From contig CABFPE010000281.1 in assembly GCA_900660155.1 (NCBI GenBank), forward strand, positions 608,964 through 672,963: a stretch of DNA of 64,000 bases. The letters run 5' to 3'. Source of the DNA: Hofstenia miamia (lineage: Eukaryota > Xenacoelomorpha > Acoela > Hofsteniidae). Positions within the stretch are counted from its first letter, which is position 1. Each line of letters starts with the position of its first letter. Below the pieces are notes generated by a model. The model was not told where the DNA came from. It was given only the letters and a program-made list of their open reading frames with translations, and made no database searches. Both the position numbers and the translations under genes were made by a program. Of the stretch, positions 14,063 through 25,607 are shown in pieces.

Positions 14063-14443
14063 GTCAAAATTTCAAAAATCCCGCCGCCGAAAAATGCACA
14101 TCGCTTTGCCACTTACTTTCTATGCCGCCACCACTATCACTCGCGGAGGTTCAAAAAATCCGAAACTTTTTAAGACTATTTTAATGACGGTAAGTTTTCT
14201 ATTATTATATTAACAATTTGGTTATGGCGACTTTTCATTTTTTACCGTAACCTATAATAGTTCCCGCTGGGAATTTTTCTTAGTTATTCTTATTCCCCTT
14301 AATTTTAAAAATAATATAACATTATTGAATAAAAAGCTCAAAATTAATGGCAGGCGTTGCATTTATCACCGTTTAAACTATTTCGTATAATAAATAAAAT
14401 ATTGACAAAACAATATTTCCTCTTTTTAAATAAGTTATAAATA

Positions 14444-16960
14444 ATGGCCGGAATTGAACCTAATCCTGGTCCTTTCAGACCAATCTAAGTAGGCGAATAC
14501 ACGCAAAGTATTAATATAGTACAATCAATAAATTCGACTAAATATATTCATATTAACTTCTAAAACTTTTCTTCAAAAAATATTGAATACAAACAATTCG
14601 TACAAGAACTTGGCTCAAATTTTGTCCTTGGAATATCTGAAACATGGTTTACAAATAATCATGAAAATTCTCCTTGGTCAATTGATAATCATAAATATAA
14701 ACTATTCAAAACAGATAGAAATCAAACTTTACATTAATAATAAAACAAAAGGAGGAGGTGTAATGTTCCTAATTTATAAAAAACTAAAATCTCAACTTCA
14801 GAAAAACACTTCAACCAATAATACATATGAATGTCTTTGTGTTGACACCCAAGACCCGCTTAATTATAATAGCAGACAGCTTCTGAATATATTATATTGT
14901 CCAAACAAAGCTCATTCAAACAAATTATTTGCACAAATCGAAAATGAAATCATTTGAGCATTAAGTCATAACACAAATATAATGTTAATGGGCGACTAGA
15001 ATTTGAACTTTTTAAATATAGCTGAAAAATCTAAGCTACAAAATTTCCTTTCAACTTTCAACATCTCACTAATAAATCAATGCATTCCATCCAGAATTTC
15101 CGCAAATAGCAAAACCCTGATTAATTATTTTATGGTTTCTGAAAATGAATCTTTATATAAATGCATTTGCTCTGAATTTCCATACTCTGACCATTGCCTT
15201 ATAATAACATTGTAATAAGCAAAAAATTAAGAACCCAACAAAAACTTGGATAAAAATAGAGAGTAAAATCAGAAGTAAAATTTACTCTTCACAAACACCC
15301 AATGAAATGATTAGCAACAATTCTCTTATTCCATTTAGATATTTGTTGCCCTGAAAGGAAGATTTTTACACTGAAAAAATTTGATAATGTGTCTAAAAAA
15401 GTTTCTATGCCATGGATTGATACAAAATATAATGCTTATAAAAATTCACGTAATTTGTGCAATATTTACACACAAAAAGCCTATAACAAATATTGCCGTT
15501 ATGAATATCACAACATCTCTTCTCAAAAAGGTAGGTGGGACCTTATAAATAGTTTATTAAATAGGAAACAAATAAAAAATGAAAAAATCGAAAAATTAAA
15601 TTATAAAGGAAAGGTAATCACTAACAATAAGGTCATGAGTAACATATTTAAGTATTTTGCAACTTAGGCAATTTTGATGGGGTAAATACTCCCTTTAAGA
15701 TCAATCAAGTTCAAACTACAGCCCCACTCTTCTCTTTCAGATTCAACACTAAGTTTGAAATTATCAAATCTATTCAATCTTTAAAATACAAATCTAGTGG
15801 TCCCTCTATTATCCCAACTTGGTCTCTAAAAATTGCTCCAGATATAATAGCTGAGCAACTTTCATACATCATAAATGCTTGCATTAGACATTCTACTTTT
15901 CCTGACCAATTAAAATTGGCAAATATTACTCCATTATTTAAAAAAGATGACCCAAATGATTGTTTGAACTATAGACTGATTTCTGTTACATTGCCTATTA
16001 GTACGATTTTTGAAAAACTTCTTTTCAATCAAATTATTGAACATTTATGTAAACATAATCTGTCATCTCAAAATCAATATGGTTTTCGTAAATATATTTC
16101 TACAAATGATGCCTTGTTAACAGCTACCAAAAATTGGAGAAATAGCATAAATATAGATGAGTGTTCAGCAGTTGCATGCTTAGATTTATCAAAAGCATTT
16201 GACTCTCTCTATTGACCACCTCCTATTAATAAAAAAATAAAAATTCTGGGCTTCTCAGACAAAAGTGCAGACCTAATAAGCAGTTATCTCCATAATCACA
16301 AACAAAGAGTTAAACTAAATGGAATTCTCTCTGACTGGATTCTTATTAAAAATGGTGTTCCACAAGGAACAATTTTAGGACCATTACTATTCAATATGTA
16401 TGTAAATGATTTGAGCAATCATATCACATGTAATGTTATACAATATGCTGATGATACTATGCTATTTAGTTCACATAAGTCTCCTGAAATTGCTATAAAA
16501 GTTCTCAAAGAAAATTGCACTCTTCTTGCTTCACTAAAACTAAGAATAAACCCATCTAAAACTCAATTTTGCTTAATTAGGCCTAAATCTAGCAATAATT
16601 CCACAAATAGTTCACAATTTAAATGGAAATTTAATGGCACATACATATAAAAAGTTAATTCTTTTAAATATATGGGTATCATTTTTGATTCTCAACTTAA
16701 TTTTACAAAACAAATATATAGTGTTTTTAAGAAAATTGCCATTTCAATAAAGGCTTTTAGCAATGTATCACAACCGCTTCCAACCACAGAAAAAATTCAA
16801 TTAATTCACACATTAATACTAAGCCACTTTAGTCATGGAAACATACTGTATACCAACATAAATCAACAACTTTTGAATTCAATGTGCAAATAAAATGGGC
16901 TATAAAATAGCAGTTAATCATAATTATAACAGAAATACAGAAATCAAGAAATTAACAAAA
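14444..16960 (+). pseudogene. CR1-like ORF2: endonuclease and reverse transcriptase (copy A)
   Basis: The ORF opens MAGIEPNPGP at 14,444. An AP-endonuclease-like region follows (GISETWF, TKGGGVMFL, a decayed MGDWN near 14,990, and SDHCLI near 15,190). The reverse transcriptase has SSGPSIIPTWSLK, QYGFRKY, ACLDLSKAFDS, NGVPQGTILGPLLFNMY and QYADDTMLFS (16,440-16,470), so the catalytic YADD is kept. Downstream IQLIHTLILSHFSHGNILYT and a C-terminal stretch complete the usual layout. Frames are interrupted many times, for example after the SKAFDS block at about 16,215. The products would cut target DNA and carry out target-primed reverse transcription. Confidence 0.85.
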
Positions 16961-17409
16961 ACTTTTTTAAATCCACAATGCATTATTTATAAAAATTATT
17001 AATTACTTTTTTAAAAATATTTAATAATATTGTTCCATACCACAAATCCAACTTTCTATCCTCTAAACTAAATATATGGAATAATTTATGTAAATCTATA
17101 AAACAAATAAATAAATTAAGAGTATGCAAAAACAAAATTAAAAAATACTACTTTAGTTATAAAAAGAAAAGGCTTGAATACAAATGGCAAGGTTTTAAAT
17201 TTTATAATAGTGATTATTCAATAGACCACATCTAACCTATATTTGCCATAGCCAAAGCTAGTAATTGTAATTATTTTTCTAAATATTATCATTGTATGTG
17301 TTTTGTTCCTTTGTTTCTATTGTTTGACGATATTTAGAGTTGTAAACAGTATTTTATATTGTAAAAAGCAACTCTAAATATAGATATTTCATTTCATTTA
17401 TATATATAT

Positions 17410-18291
17410 TGTAGAATCACAGGGTGCGTCTAGCAGCTCAAGCAGTACGAAGGTTGCAGAAGATTACCATCGCTGAGAGCAACCCATGCTCTAACAAAAC
17501 AGATGAAGATCGGTAGTTCGCCAATTTCATTGTAGAAAAAAGTAATTCCAAGACGGCATTTAAAGTAGTGACCAATTCACACTGCATCTCGCCAAAGCCA
17601 AGCCATTAGAATCCATCCTTACAATCCAAGGTGCTAATCATGTGTCTCAAGTTGTAATTTCTAGCTCAATAAAACCAATTTAACTCAGTGTTTATCTTCT
17701 CAGCTCATGTAATTATGATATTAAATAACATGTAATTACCATGTATTCATGTACACCAACAGCATAGTGTATTCACATTGTGTGATAGTTTGTGCATATT
17801 CAATTGTAGTAGTTCTTTTATTGCCTATGCCTATACATAGCCTAAAGCGACCACAATATGGGCTCAAATCTGTCATGGAGTGAGTTATCGCCCCAGGCAC
17901 AGCGGAGTTCCTCCCACATTGTCACTGGATCTTGCAATTGCATTATTATAAAATTCATACCAAAGCTAAAATGGTTAGTACATGATAGAATAATAAAAGA
18001 GCAAATGTTATCCAGCAAGAACAAAATTTATTTGACGTTTGTTTACATTGAGTTCCCTATTTATTACAATAAAAGGTAAATATTTACTGTTTTACAAAAG
18101 TTCGCTTGTTTTCGTCACAAATTAAATGAGCAATTACACGTAATCTAAAGCTTGAGGGGACAATTACTAAATTTGAAACTTAAGTTCAAAAAGATCACAA
18201 ATTAATAAAATCACTAAACTAAATAGCACTAAATTAATTGGAGAGTGCCTAAAATCAAATAAAAATTAAAAAAAGGGCCTGAGTGACTCTA
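17410..18291. mobile_element. Non-autonomous TIR element, copy 1
   Basis: The left end reads TGTAGAATCACAGGG. The right end, reverse-complemented, reads TAGAGTCACTCAGGCC, an imperfect terminal inverted repeat. A second copy with the same ends lies at about 18,975-19,899. The two align over most of their length, including the block around 17,858-17,980. No transposase is encoded. TA-rich flanks hide any target duplication, so the superfamily is unassigned. Confidence 0.6.
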
Positions 18292-18302
18292 ATATATATA
18301 TA

Positions 18303-18477
18303 NNNNNNNNNNNNNNNNNNNNNNNNNNNNNNNNNNNNNNNNNNNNNNNNNNNNNNNNNNNNNNNNNNNNNNNNNNNNNNNNNNNNNNNNNNNNNNNNNN
18401 NNNNNNNNNNNNNNNNNNNNNNNNNNNNNNNNNNNNNNNNNNNNNNNNNNNNNNNNNNNNNNNNNNNNNNNNNNNNN
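18303..18477. other. Assembly gap (175 N)
   Basis: A run of N flanked on both sides by (TA)n. The gap splits the two copies of the TIR element. Confidence 0.99.
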
Positions 18478-18503
18478 TATATATATATATATATATATCA
18501 CTC

Positions 18504-19135
18504 TGGGGTTGGGGTTTGGGGATATATGTCCCCACTAAAAAAAAAAAACAGTGAAAATAGGGGATTTTTTTACTTTTTTTTTAAAAAAGAGCATGTATTT
18601 TGCCCTTTTCCCCTTTTCAAAATTTTTTTTTTAAAAGCTTTTCCCAAAAAAAAATATTTTTTTTTTGATACATTTTTCTGTGATTTTGGGCAAAAAAAAA
18701 TTTTTTTTTTTGTCAGATTTTTCACAAAAAAAAATATGGGGGAAAATGAAAATTAAAAGAGCTTTTTACTAGTAGAAAATTTAAAAGTCATCTATCAAAA
18801 AGGGGGGTTTAAAATTTCCCTTTAAAAAATTTTGGGGAAAGGGATCAGTATTTTCAAAAAGATTTAAAAAAGGTTTATTTTATCATGCAAAAAATCCCCC
18901 AAAAAAATTTTTTCAAAATTTTGTTTTAATTTTTTTTTTACAAAAAAAAAAAGCAGAAAAGGGAAAACAGGGGATAGTGTAAATTTGGGGGGCGCATCTA
19001 GCAGCAAAAGCAGCAGGGGAAAACACATAGTAGTGACAAAGGTTTAAAAATTTTCCCCATCACAAAAAGTCCCCCATTTCCAAAAAAAAAAAAAAAATTT
19101 GGGTTTTTCCCAATTTTCACTATAAAAAAAACAAA
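18504..19135. other. Low-quality sequence with inflated homopolymers
   Basis: The stretch is dominated by runs of 5-16 A, T or G, unlike anything else in the window. From about 18,975 it can be matched loosely to the start of the TIR element at 17,420 (both have GCGTCTAGCAG or GCATCTAGCAG). It should not be used for gene calls. Confidence 0.7.
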
Positions 19136-19899
19136 ACCATTCCTCAAGAAGGTATTCCAGACATCAACAAATTCACACAGCATCATGCCAAAGCCAAATC
19201 ATGAAAAACCATCCTTACTTGCCAAGGTGCAGATTGTGTGTCTCTAGTATTAATTTTCTAGCTCAATAAACAAATTTAGCTCAGTGATCTTCTTATCTCA
19301 GCTCATTTAATAAGATAAAAAAACATGTAATTGCCATGTATTCTCATACACCAACAGCATATTATAATTGCATTGTGTTGTTTAAGTGCATGTACGAATC
19401 TATTGATGTTAACAGTTGTTATTCCCTATACTTAGGCCTAGTGCTAAAGTGACCACAATATGGGCTACCATCTGTCCAGGAGGAAGTTGTTGCCCCAGGC
19501 ACAGCAGAGTTCCTCCCACATTATTGCTGGATCTTACAGATGCATTTTTATTAAACCAATATCAAAGCTAAAGCTAAAAAGGGTTAGTGATATTAAATAT
19601 AAGAAAAAGCAAATGGTATCCAGCAAGACAAAATTTATTTGATGCTTGCTACAATGATTTCCCTAATTTTATATATTTGCCATTTACAAATTCACTTAAT
19701 TTCCCTCACAATTCAAATGAGCAATTACATGTTCAACTTGATAGAGGGGGACAATTAATAACTAATTTGAAACTTAAGTTCAAAAACACTGAAAATCCTT
19801 AAAAATCACTTAATTAATCAAAGATTAGCACCAAATTAATGAAAGAAGAGTGCCATTAATTAAATAAAAGTAAAAATAAGGGCCCTGAGTGACTCTACA
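18975..19899. mobile_element. Non-autonomous TIR element, copy 2
   Basis: Its 3' end, GTGACTCTACA at 19,889-19,899, is the complement of the TGTAGAATCAC start of copy 1. Its 5' part lies in the poor-quality stretch. The body matches copy 1, for example CCCCAGGCACAGCAGAGTTC at 19,492 against CCCCAGGCACAGCGGAGTTC at 17,891. Direct orientation relative to copy 1. Confidence 0.55.
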
Positions 19900-20508
19900 A
19901 TAGATATGTAACCCTTAAAAAGAAAACAATATATTCACTACCATTTACTGTGATGTGGAATATTAACCTCTGAATGCAAAGGATTTTCAAATAAATTAAT
20001 TGTCTTCAGGGCATATTTTCATTCTACAAAGTCCAACAGTGTCTTTGAATATGCTAAAAGAATGAAAATCAAGTAAATATTTTGAAAATAACAGATATTA
20101 TGACTTGAATATAGCATAGTGTAGAAAACATGTTTTACTTCTTAAACTGCTTTATCATTTTGCTGATACCAGTATTGATCTGAGCTAATTGATGTAAATG
20201 GCACTGTCATATTCAACCAAAGTTTGTCCTCAAGTTATTTATATGCATTCACATTGTTATTGAAGTACTGAATATTACTGCTCTGACTTCTAGCCTGGCT
20301 TAGGCTGTTGCATGTAATTTCATAATTAGCATTAGGGCCATTAAGCAATGCAAAGAACTTTCCCAACAAAGAGATATTAATTTAAATCTTGCTACACTGA
20401 TGTAATAATTGTCAACAGGCATGATTTAACCAAGTATAAATAATTATTGCTTTGTATGAATAAGTTGACAAGGAACAGTTTTATAAACTAACTGTACACC
20501 TATACATA
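19900..20508. other. Intergenic, nothing recognised
   Basis: AT-rich sequence between the TIR-element pair and the hAT MITE. No coding or repeat structure was identified. Confidence 0.5.
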
Positions 20509-20516
20509 ACTTAATG

Positions 20517-20801
20517 CAGGGTTTTTGACTACTCAGAATTTTAAGAACTTGAGCTCAAATAAGTTCACAAACTTCATTGGAAAAACTCAAAAGAGACATC
20601 ATCAAAACTCAAACTTTAAAATGTCATAAAAATGAAATTATTTTAAATTTCAATTTCTTTAACAGTAATAAAAAACTATTTTTAGCTTAGAATTATTCAA
20701 TTAAAAAAGAATTCAATTCTTTAAAAAAATACTAAAACTCAAACTCAAAATGTTAAACTTGAACTTGGTCTGAGTAACTTGAACTCAACACAAAGACCCT
20801 G
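20517..20801. mobile_element. hAT MITE with perfect 8-bp target duplication
   Basis: The element starts CAGGGTTTTTG and ends CAAAGACCCTG, and is flanked on both sides by ACTTAATG (20,509-20,516 and 20,802-20,809). CAGGG ends and an 8-bp duplication are the hallmarks of hAT transposons. At 285 bp it has no coding capacity. The interior is rich in AACTCAAAC-like motifs in both orientations. Confidence 0.85.
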
Positions 20802-21235
20802 ACTTAATGTATTAATTAAGCATTAGTTAAAAATTGAATGGGTTTAAATTGGGATTGAATTTAGTTTAATGAATCACAAATTCTGGAAAGTGACATATGT
20901 TATAAACATGACAATTCAAATTTGTAAAAAACTGAATAAATTTTTTGGGTGTACACAGATTCAAAATCTACAGGTCCCTGTGTATCTAAAAATACTAAGC
21001 TTTAGTTAAATATTGAATACCATTAAGTGTGAGAATGAATATCATAATATTAAATTGTACTCTACATTGATAGAAAATACTTACTGTTATGTGGAAGGTG
21101 AAATTCATAATTATATCATGCAATAGTACCAGGAGAATATTAATCTAATAGACAAAAAATTTAAGCAAATCATGTAGTGAAATTATAATTTTTTGAATAG
21201 CCCCATTGAAACTTAAAATAATTTCATTTTACAGT

Positions 21236-21317
21236 ATTTTTGAGTTCAGATTTTGATGATTTCTCTTCAAGTTTTTCCCATTTGAATTCTTAACATTCTA
21301 AGTACGCGAAAACCCTG
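21236..21317 (-). mobile_element. Fragment of the same hAT MITE family, reversed
   Basis: Read on the minus strand it begins CAGGGTTTTCGCGTACTTAG and follows the first about 80 bases of the element at 20,517, including GAAAAACTT and ATCATCAAAA blocks. The other end is missing. Confidence 0.55.
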
Positions 21318-21388
21318 ACATGCACATAGCAAAACATTTTGACAAAATGTTGTAGAAATGAGGGTTTGTAATTGAAAGGAATACTGAA

Positions 21389-21748
21389 TACCTCAAAACG
21401 AATACCAAAAATGTCAAAATGGATACTAAGAAAATGTAACTACAGAAACCTTTGTTAACTTTCAACCAATAGCAATCGCTATGAAATCCTATGTTTAGAC
21501 ACAGAATTAAAAATTGTAATTTTTTGGGGGTTGTGACTGCAGCTCGATATTCAAATATAGGGCAAATTCAGAAAATTTAAATTGGATTTCAAAAAATTTT
21601 TAACTAAACATGAACACGGAAATTAATTGCCTATTAAACATAAAAACATTTACAACAATAATATGATTGTCTCTTTAAACTATGTCCCATATACATCTGT
21701 TACAAACTATATATTCAGTATTCGTTTTGAGAAATTTGGTATTCGTTT
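21389..21748. repeat. Inverted repeat, possible MITE
   Basis: GAATACTGAATACCTCAAAA then CGAATACCAAA near 21,390 is mirrored by TATTCAGTATTCGTTTTGAG near 21,713. The spacing is about 300 bases. It may be a small TIR element; no target duplication was identified. Confidence 0.45.
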
Positions 21749-22453
21749 CAAGTACCAACCAGAAATGAGTATTTCGTAAATTGGCCAAAATGAGTGGAGG
21801 AGAAAATAATAAAAATAGAATTTTTTCTAACAAGATGGATTTAACCTTTTCTATGGTAGATTGGGTACCATATTTCTGTTTAAGATTCCCTACATATAAT
21901 ATTTTTTAACATAATGGTTTTATCGGAGAGGCATGGAATAGGGTGCATGGAGCGTGCGGACAAAATAAACACTAATATAGTGTAAAAATGATAAGAAATG
22001 GAATAACATACGTAAAATACTTAAAAATAATGGATATAGACTGATTACTTTGCATAATTAACCAAATTCGTAGCACGTGGTATATATTTAAGAACAATAG
22101 CACAAAAAACTTGAGATTCATAAAATAATTAACTAAACAAATTACAAGATATAAAAGTACATTCATGCAAATCTATAGGTTTACTGTAAATTAAGTTTTT
22201 ACTTGAATTTTTGATTGAATTAGAACTTTTACTTTTGCAACCACTTTGCATTTTCAGAGAATTTGTTCACAATTTAACGATTAGTAAATCCGAATTTAGT
22301 GCTAACGTTGCATAAATTGTATACATTTCGCTAAATTTTTTATAGATATTTTTCATATTAGTACAGATGTACAGTATCGGCTGAGTGTAATTATCACGGG
22401 CCTGTCGATATCCAATTATTATTGAAAATTCAAATATATTTTTATCTTATGTG

Positions 22454-22490
22454 CAGCGCCGGATTAATCACTTGAATTATTGAATCAACA
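22454..22490. mobile_element. hAT left terminus (fragment)
   Basis: CAGCGCCGGATTAA is a recurrent hAT terminal sequence. It lies about 480 bases upstream of a hAT-type transposase remnant in the same orientation. No matching right end was found downstream. Confidence 0.4.
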
Positions 22491-22939
22491 CGAAAACAAA
22501 AGTATCATTGTTAATTCTGTTCTTGTGATAAATTATATTCCAGTAACTATATGCTCTTTGATAATGCTCTCTACAATTTATGTTGCGTTTAGGATAACCA
22601 ATGTGTTTCAGCATATTTTGTAAACATAAACAGATGTTGAAGATATGTTGTCAGCAATAACATTAGAAGTGTAGATGTAGAAATAGCTGCTATCTGAAAC
22701 GTTATTGAATGTGTTTTCGTGTATAAATTTCTACAAATGTGTTTTCATTTATAATCATATTAATAAGCAGTAAAGTTTTTTGATAAGTTTAAATTCACAT
22801 AATTCCATGTTAATATTTTCGCATCATGTTGTTTTTAATTTGTTTTTGAAAAAAGATTTATTTAAATACAAGTAATATGGAATGAAAAGTGTACTCGGAT
22901 GTACCTTATAATAATTTGGCGTAACCAAAATAGAAAATC

Positions 22940-23495
22940 TTGAGACTGCATTTATGTGCGTATTTTGGCATGAAGTTCTACCTAAATTTTACTTCATCAG
23001 CTCGAGCTTACAATCAATCTGAAGACATAGATTTGCACCATGCAAGTAATCTGCTAGAATCTCTAAAGATTTTTTGTTCAAACTCCGAAATAGATTCCAG
23101 GAATTCAAGAATGATGCTCAAAGTCCAAATTCATGCATCAAATGTTCCTGACATCTATAGATTATTGAGACGCTACCCTGCTAATTTAGATAATTGTGAG
23201 GATGAATTTTCTTTCTTTAAGAGTGACTTTTTGCCAACACGTAAAAGTTCGTTTAAAAGTTCCAAAAAAGCAATAATGCAATATTTAATTTCAACACCAA
23301 TGGCACTTACTAACTTCTTTTTTCAAGGATTTAATTGATCAAAAATAACAAGAGGATATTCATGAATCAGCAACGTTTAAATGTTTTATCAATCATGAAT
23401 ATTGAACTTGATGTTTGCAGAAAATTAGATTTTAATAAAGCAGTCGAAACTTTTTACAAAAGAAAAAGCACGAAGCATGAAATAAACAAGGAAGT
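22940..23495 (+). pseudogene. hAT/ZMYM1-like transposase, C-terminal remnant
   Basis: The first frame (22,940-23,338) contains FYLNFTSSARAYNQSEDIDL and LLRRYPANLDNCEDEFSFFK, resembling the region before the dimerisation domain in DUF4371-type hAT proteins (ZMYM1-like). After a frame change, MNQQRLNVLSIMNIELDVC and LDFNKAVETFYKRKSTK (about 23,361-23,480) fit the hAT C-terminal dimerisation motif. The catalytic core is absent. Together with the hAT end at 22,454 this suggests a decayed autonomous element. Confidence 0.5.
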
Positions 23496-24167
23496 TTAGG
23501 AGGCAATTATTTATCATTATTGACAGCTTACCAGATTCTTACACATGAAACGCAACATTCAAAAATCGTATTTTCACACAATGTGGGCAAGACTTTATTA
23601 TCAATGAACGAAGTTGTAGGTTAATGGAAGGAAAAGTCACTGTGATCTATTTCTTTAAATTATGTTAATAAATATAACTAAATATACGTGTATATTTATT
23701 TTATACACTGAAATGTTGAAAAATGTTAACCGCCGCCGTGTATATTTTTTATGAATTATTTAGCTCCATTCTTCATACCCAGCCACACTACTGCAGCTAT
23801 GTTGCATAATTTTCAATTTTTGTGGTTTTGTGCAATATTTTGTCATTAACAGCAAGTTTTTAATAACAACTCAATTTAATGCCGTTCTGTTTTGGCGCCT
23901 TCAACAGCTGCTTGAGTCGGGATACAGTATTTTTACTCCTACCGCTAATGCTATTCGTCGGGCAACTTAGAATGTATAATGAATTATCATTGCAATTTAT
24001 CTCACATTGTATTAATTTTACAATTGTTTTAAAACTCTATGTTTTTAAATCGATTCAAAAATACTTTTGGACCAGTTTGGCGAAATTTAGATCTAGCATA
24101 GAATCTAATTTTAAGAGTATCCTCTATACAAAATATTTTGGGGTGAGAACACAGAAGAACGTACCTA
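23496..24167. other. Intergenic, upstream of RED
   Basis: An open stretch at 23,879-24,172 matches no known protein. No core promoter is recognisable. Confidence 0.5.
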
Positions 24168-24244
24168 AGTAATTTGTAACTGTGCAAGGTCATTCATTTT
24201 GTCGCAAGAACGACGCAAATGAATGTTGACCTAAATAAATTACT
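24168..24244. repeat. Foldback hairpin upstream of RED
   Basis: AGTAATTT and AAATTACT close the outside. AGGTCATTCATTTTGTCG pairs imperfectly with CGACGCAAATGAATGTTGACCT around a CAAGAA loop. It sits about 125 bases upstream of the RED start codon. It may be a tiny MITE or a chance foldback; no promoter role is shown. Confidence 0.45.
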
Positions 24245-24352
24245 ATCGCTAAATTTCCATTTGATTATATTAATATATTGAATGCAAGTATAAAACGCGT
24301 CAATATCTGTAGCGCGGCATAATATTTGTTAATAAACAATTTTTTATGTTTT

Positions 24353-24367
24353 TTCATTATTTTAGTA
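24353..24367 (+). promoter_or_regulatory. 3' splice acceptor abutting the RED start codon
   Basis: TTTCATTATTTTAG ends two bases before the ATG (AG, TA, then ATG at 24,368). Such a pyrimidine-rich AG this close to a start codon suggests either spliced-leader trans-splicing or an intron in the 5' UTR. No TATA box or other core promoter is identifiable. Confidence 0.45.
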
Positions 24368-25573
24368 ATGGCTGAAGCTGAATTTGAAGCGTTTTCTAAC
24401 CCACTTGCTCCTGCTGGTTTAGAGTATGTAATTTTATTTGATGTTTCCTAAAATTATTTTCAGGGATGATCCTCATGCTAATCACTTAACGAATGCTGAT
24501 TTTCGTAAGCTTTTAATGACTCCTGGTGTTCGAAGAGTTCGTTTACCTGGAACTGGTGAAAAAGTGCGAAAGTATGGACTTTTTATCTACTTTTCATTTT
24601 GACTATATCACAATTCAAAACTATAGTTGTAAATAACAATTTAAGGCTAAAAATTTTGCTACAATTGATTCTGAAATTTTGCAAAGTTATTTTTAAATGT
24701 TTCGTTTAGAGAAGCAAATAGAACTCATGAGGAAGACAGAATATCACGAAATGAAAAACGCAAAAAACGTAAACAATTTTACGCAAAACTAAAGAAACAA
24801 GAAGACGAGCGACAAGCTGAACTCGCTGCAAAATATAGAGACAGGGTGATTGTCCTTTGTATTTTATGATTAGATTAAACTATTGTTAACGAATTTGGCT
24901 CAAACTTTCCAGCTTTTATATTGCTCCGTAGTTAATAACAAATTCAAATTACAGTATATTTTTTAAAACTCATTTAAGGCACGTGAAAGACGTGATGGCA
25001 AAAAGGAAGGTGATGAAGAAGAATCTGAACTTCTTCAAACAACTGCAGATTACAGAGCTGTCGCACCAAATTCTCAAGCGTATGTTAACATTCTATTTTA
25101 TGTTTTTCTGTAATTTTTTTTGCTTGCAACAGTTTCATTTAAGGAATGAATGTGAATGTATTGTATGTTCTACTTCGCTAAAAAATAATAGTTTGTAATG
25201 ATAGTTTATTTAGATTCAAGTACCAGTCAGATCGACGTAAACAAATGATTCAGAATTCCAAATTCTTGGGTGGTGACATGGAACACACTCACTTGGTCAA
25301 GGGTCTTGATTATGCTCTACTGCAGAAGGTTCGCGCTGAAATTCTCACAAAAGAAAGTGAAGAATCACGAAGAGAAGAAATGGACAAAATGGATGAAGAG
25401 TCAGTAATTTTTTGCTAATGTGACAGACATTGTTATAGGCGTTATCTGTTAACATTGTAATTGTTCTGTTTAGAAAGAAAGACGACTTCGTACCAGATTT
25501 CAAATCGATGATGGGTAATAATTTAGAATAGCATATTTTGATTTTTTGTATATATGTGTACAGTATATATATN

Positions 25574-25607
<34 letters not shown>

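Larger units (their letters stand above)
13225..17395 (+). mobile_element. CR1-like LINE, copy A (near full length, decayed)
   Basis: The element starts at AATTGCCGATGCTTTC, the same 5' end as the copy near 41.65 kb, and ends in a 3' region just before an (AT)n tract at 17,398-17,409. In order it holds an ORF1 with SGNH-hydrolase motifs, an ORF2 opening with MAGIEPNPGP, an endonuclease region, a reverse transcriptase with YADD, and a C-terminal region. About 4.2 kb is close to the usual length of CR1/L2-type elements. Several stops and frameshifts break both ORFs, so it is not active. No target-site duplication is evident. Confidence 0.85.

Noticed and set aside
17858-18079. Open frame shared with 19,460-19,642, possible conserved peptide of the TIR element
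   Set aside because: The two frames differ at about half of their residues, largely through amino-acid-changing substitutions, so there is no sign of protein constraint.
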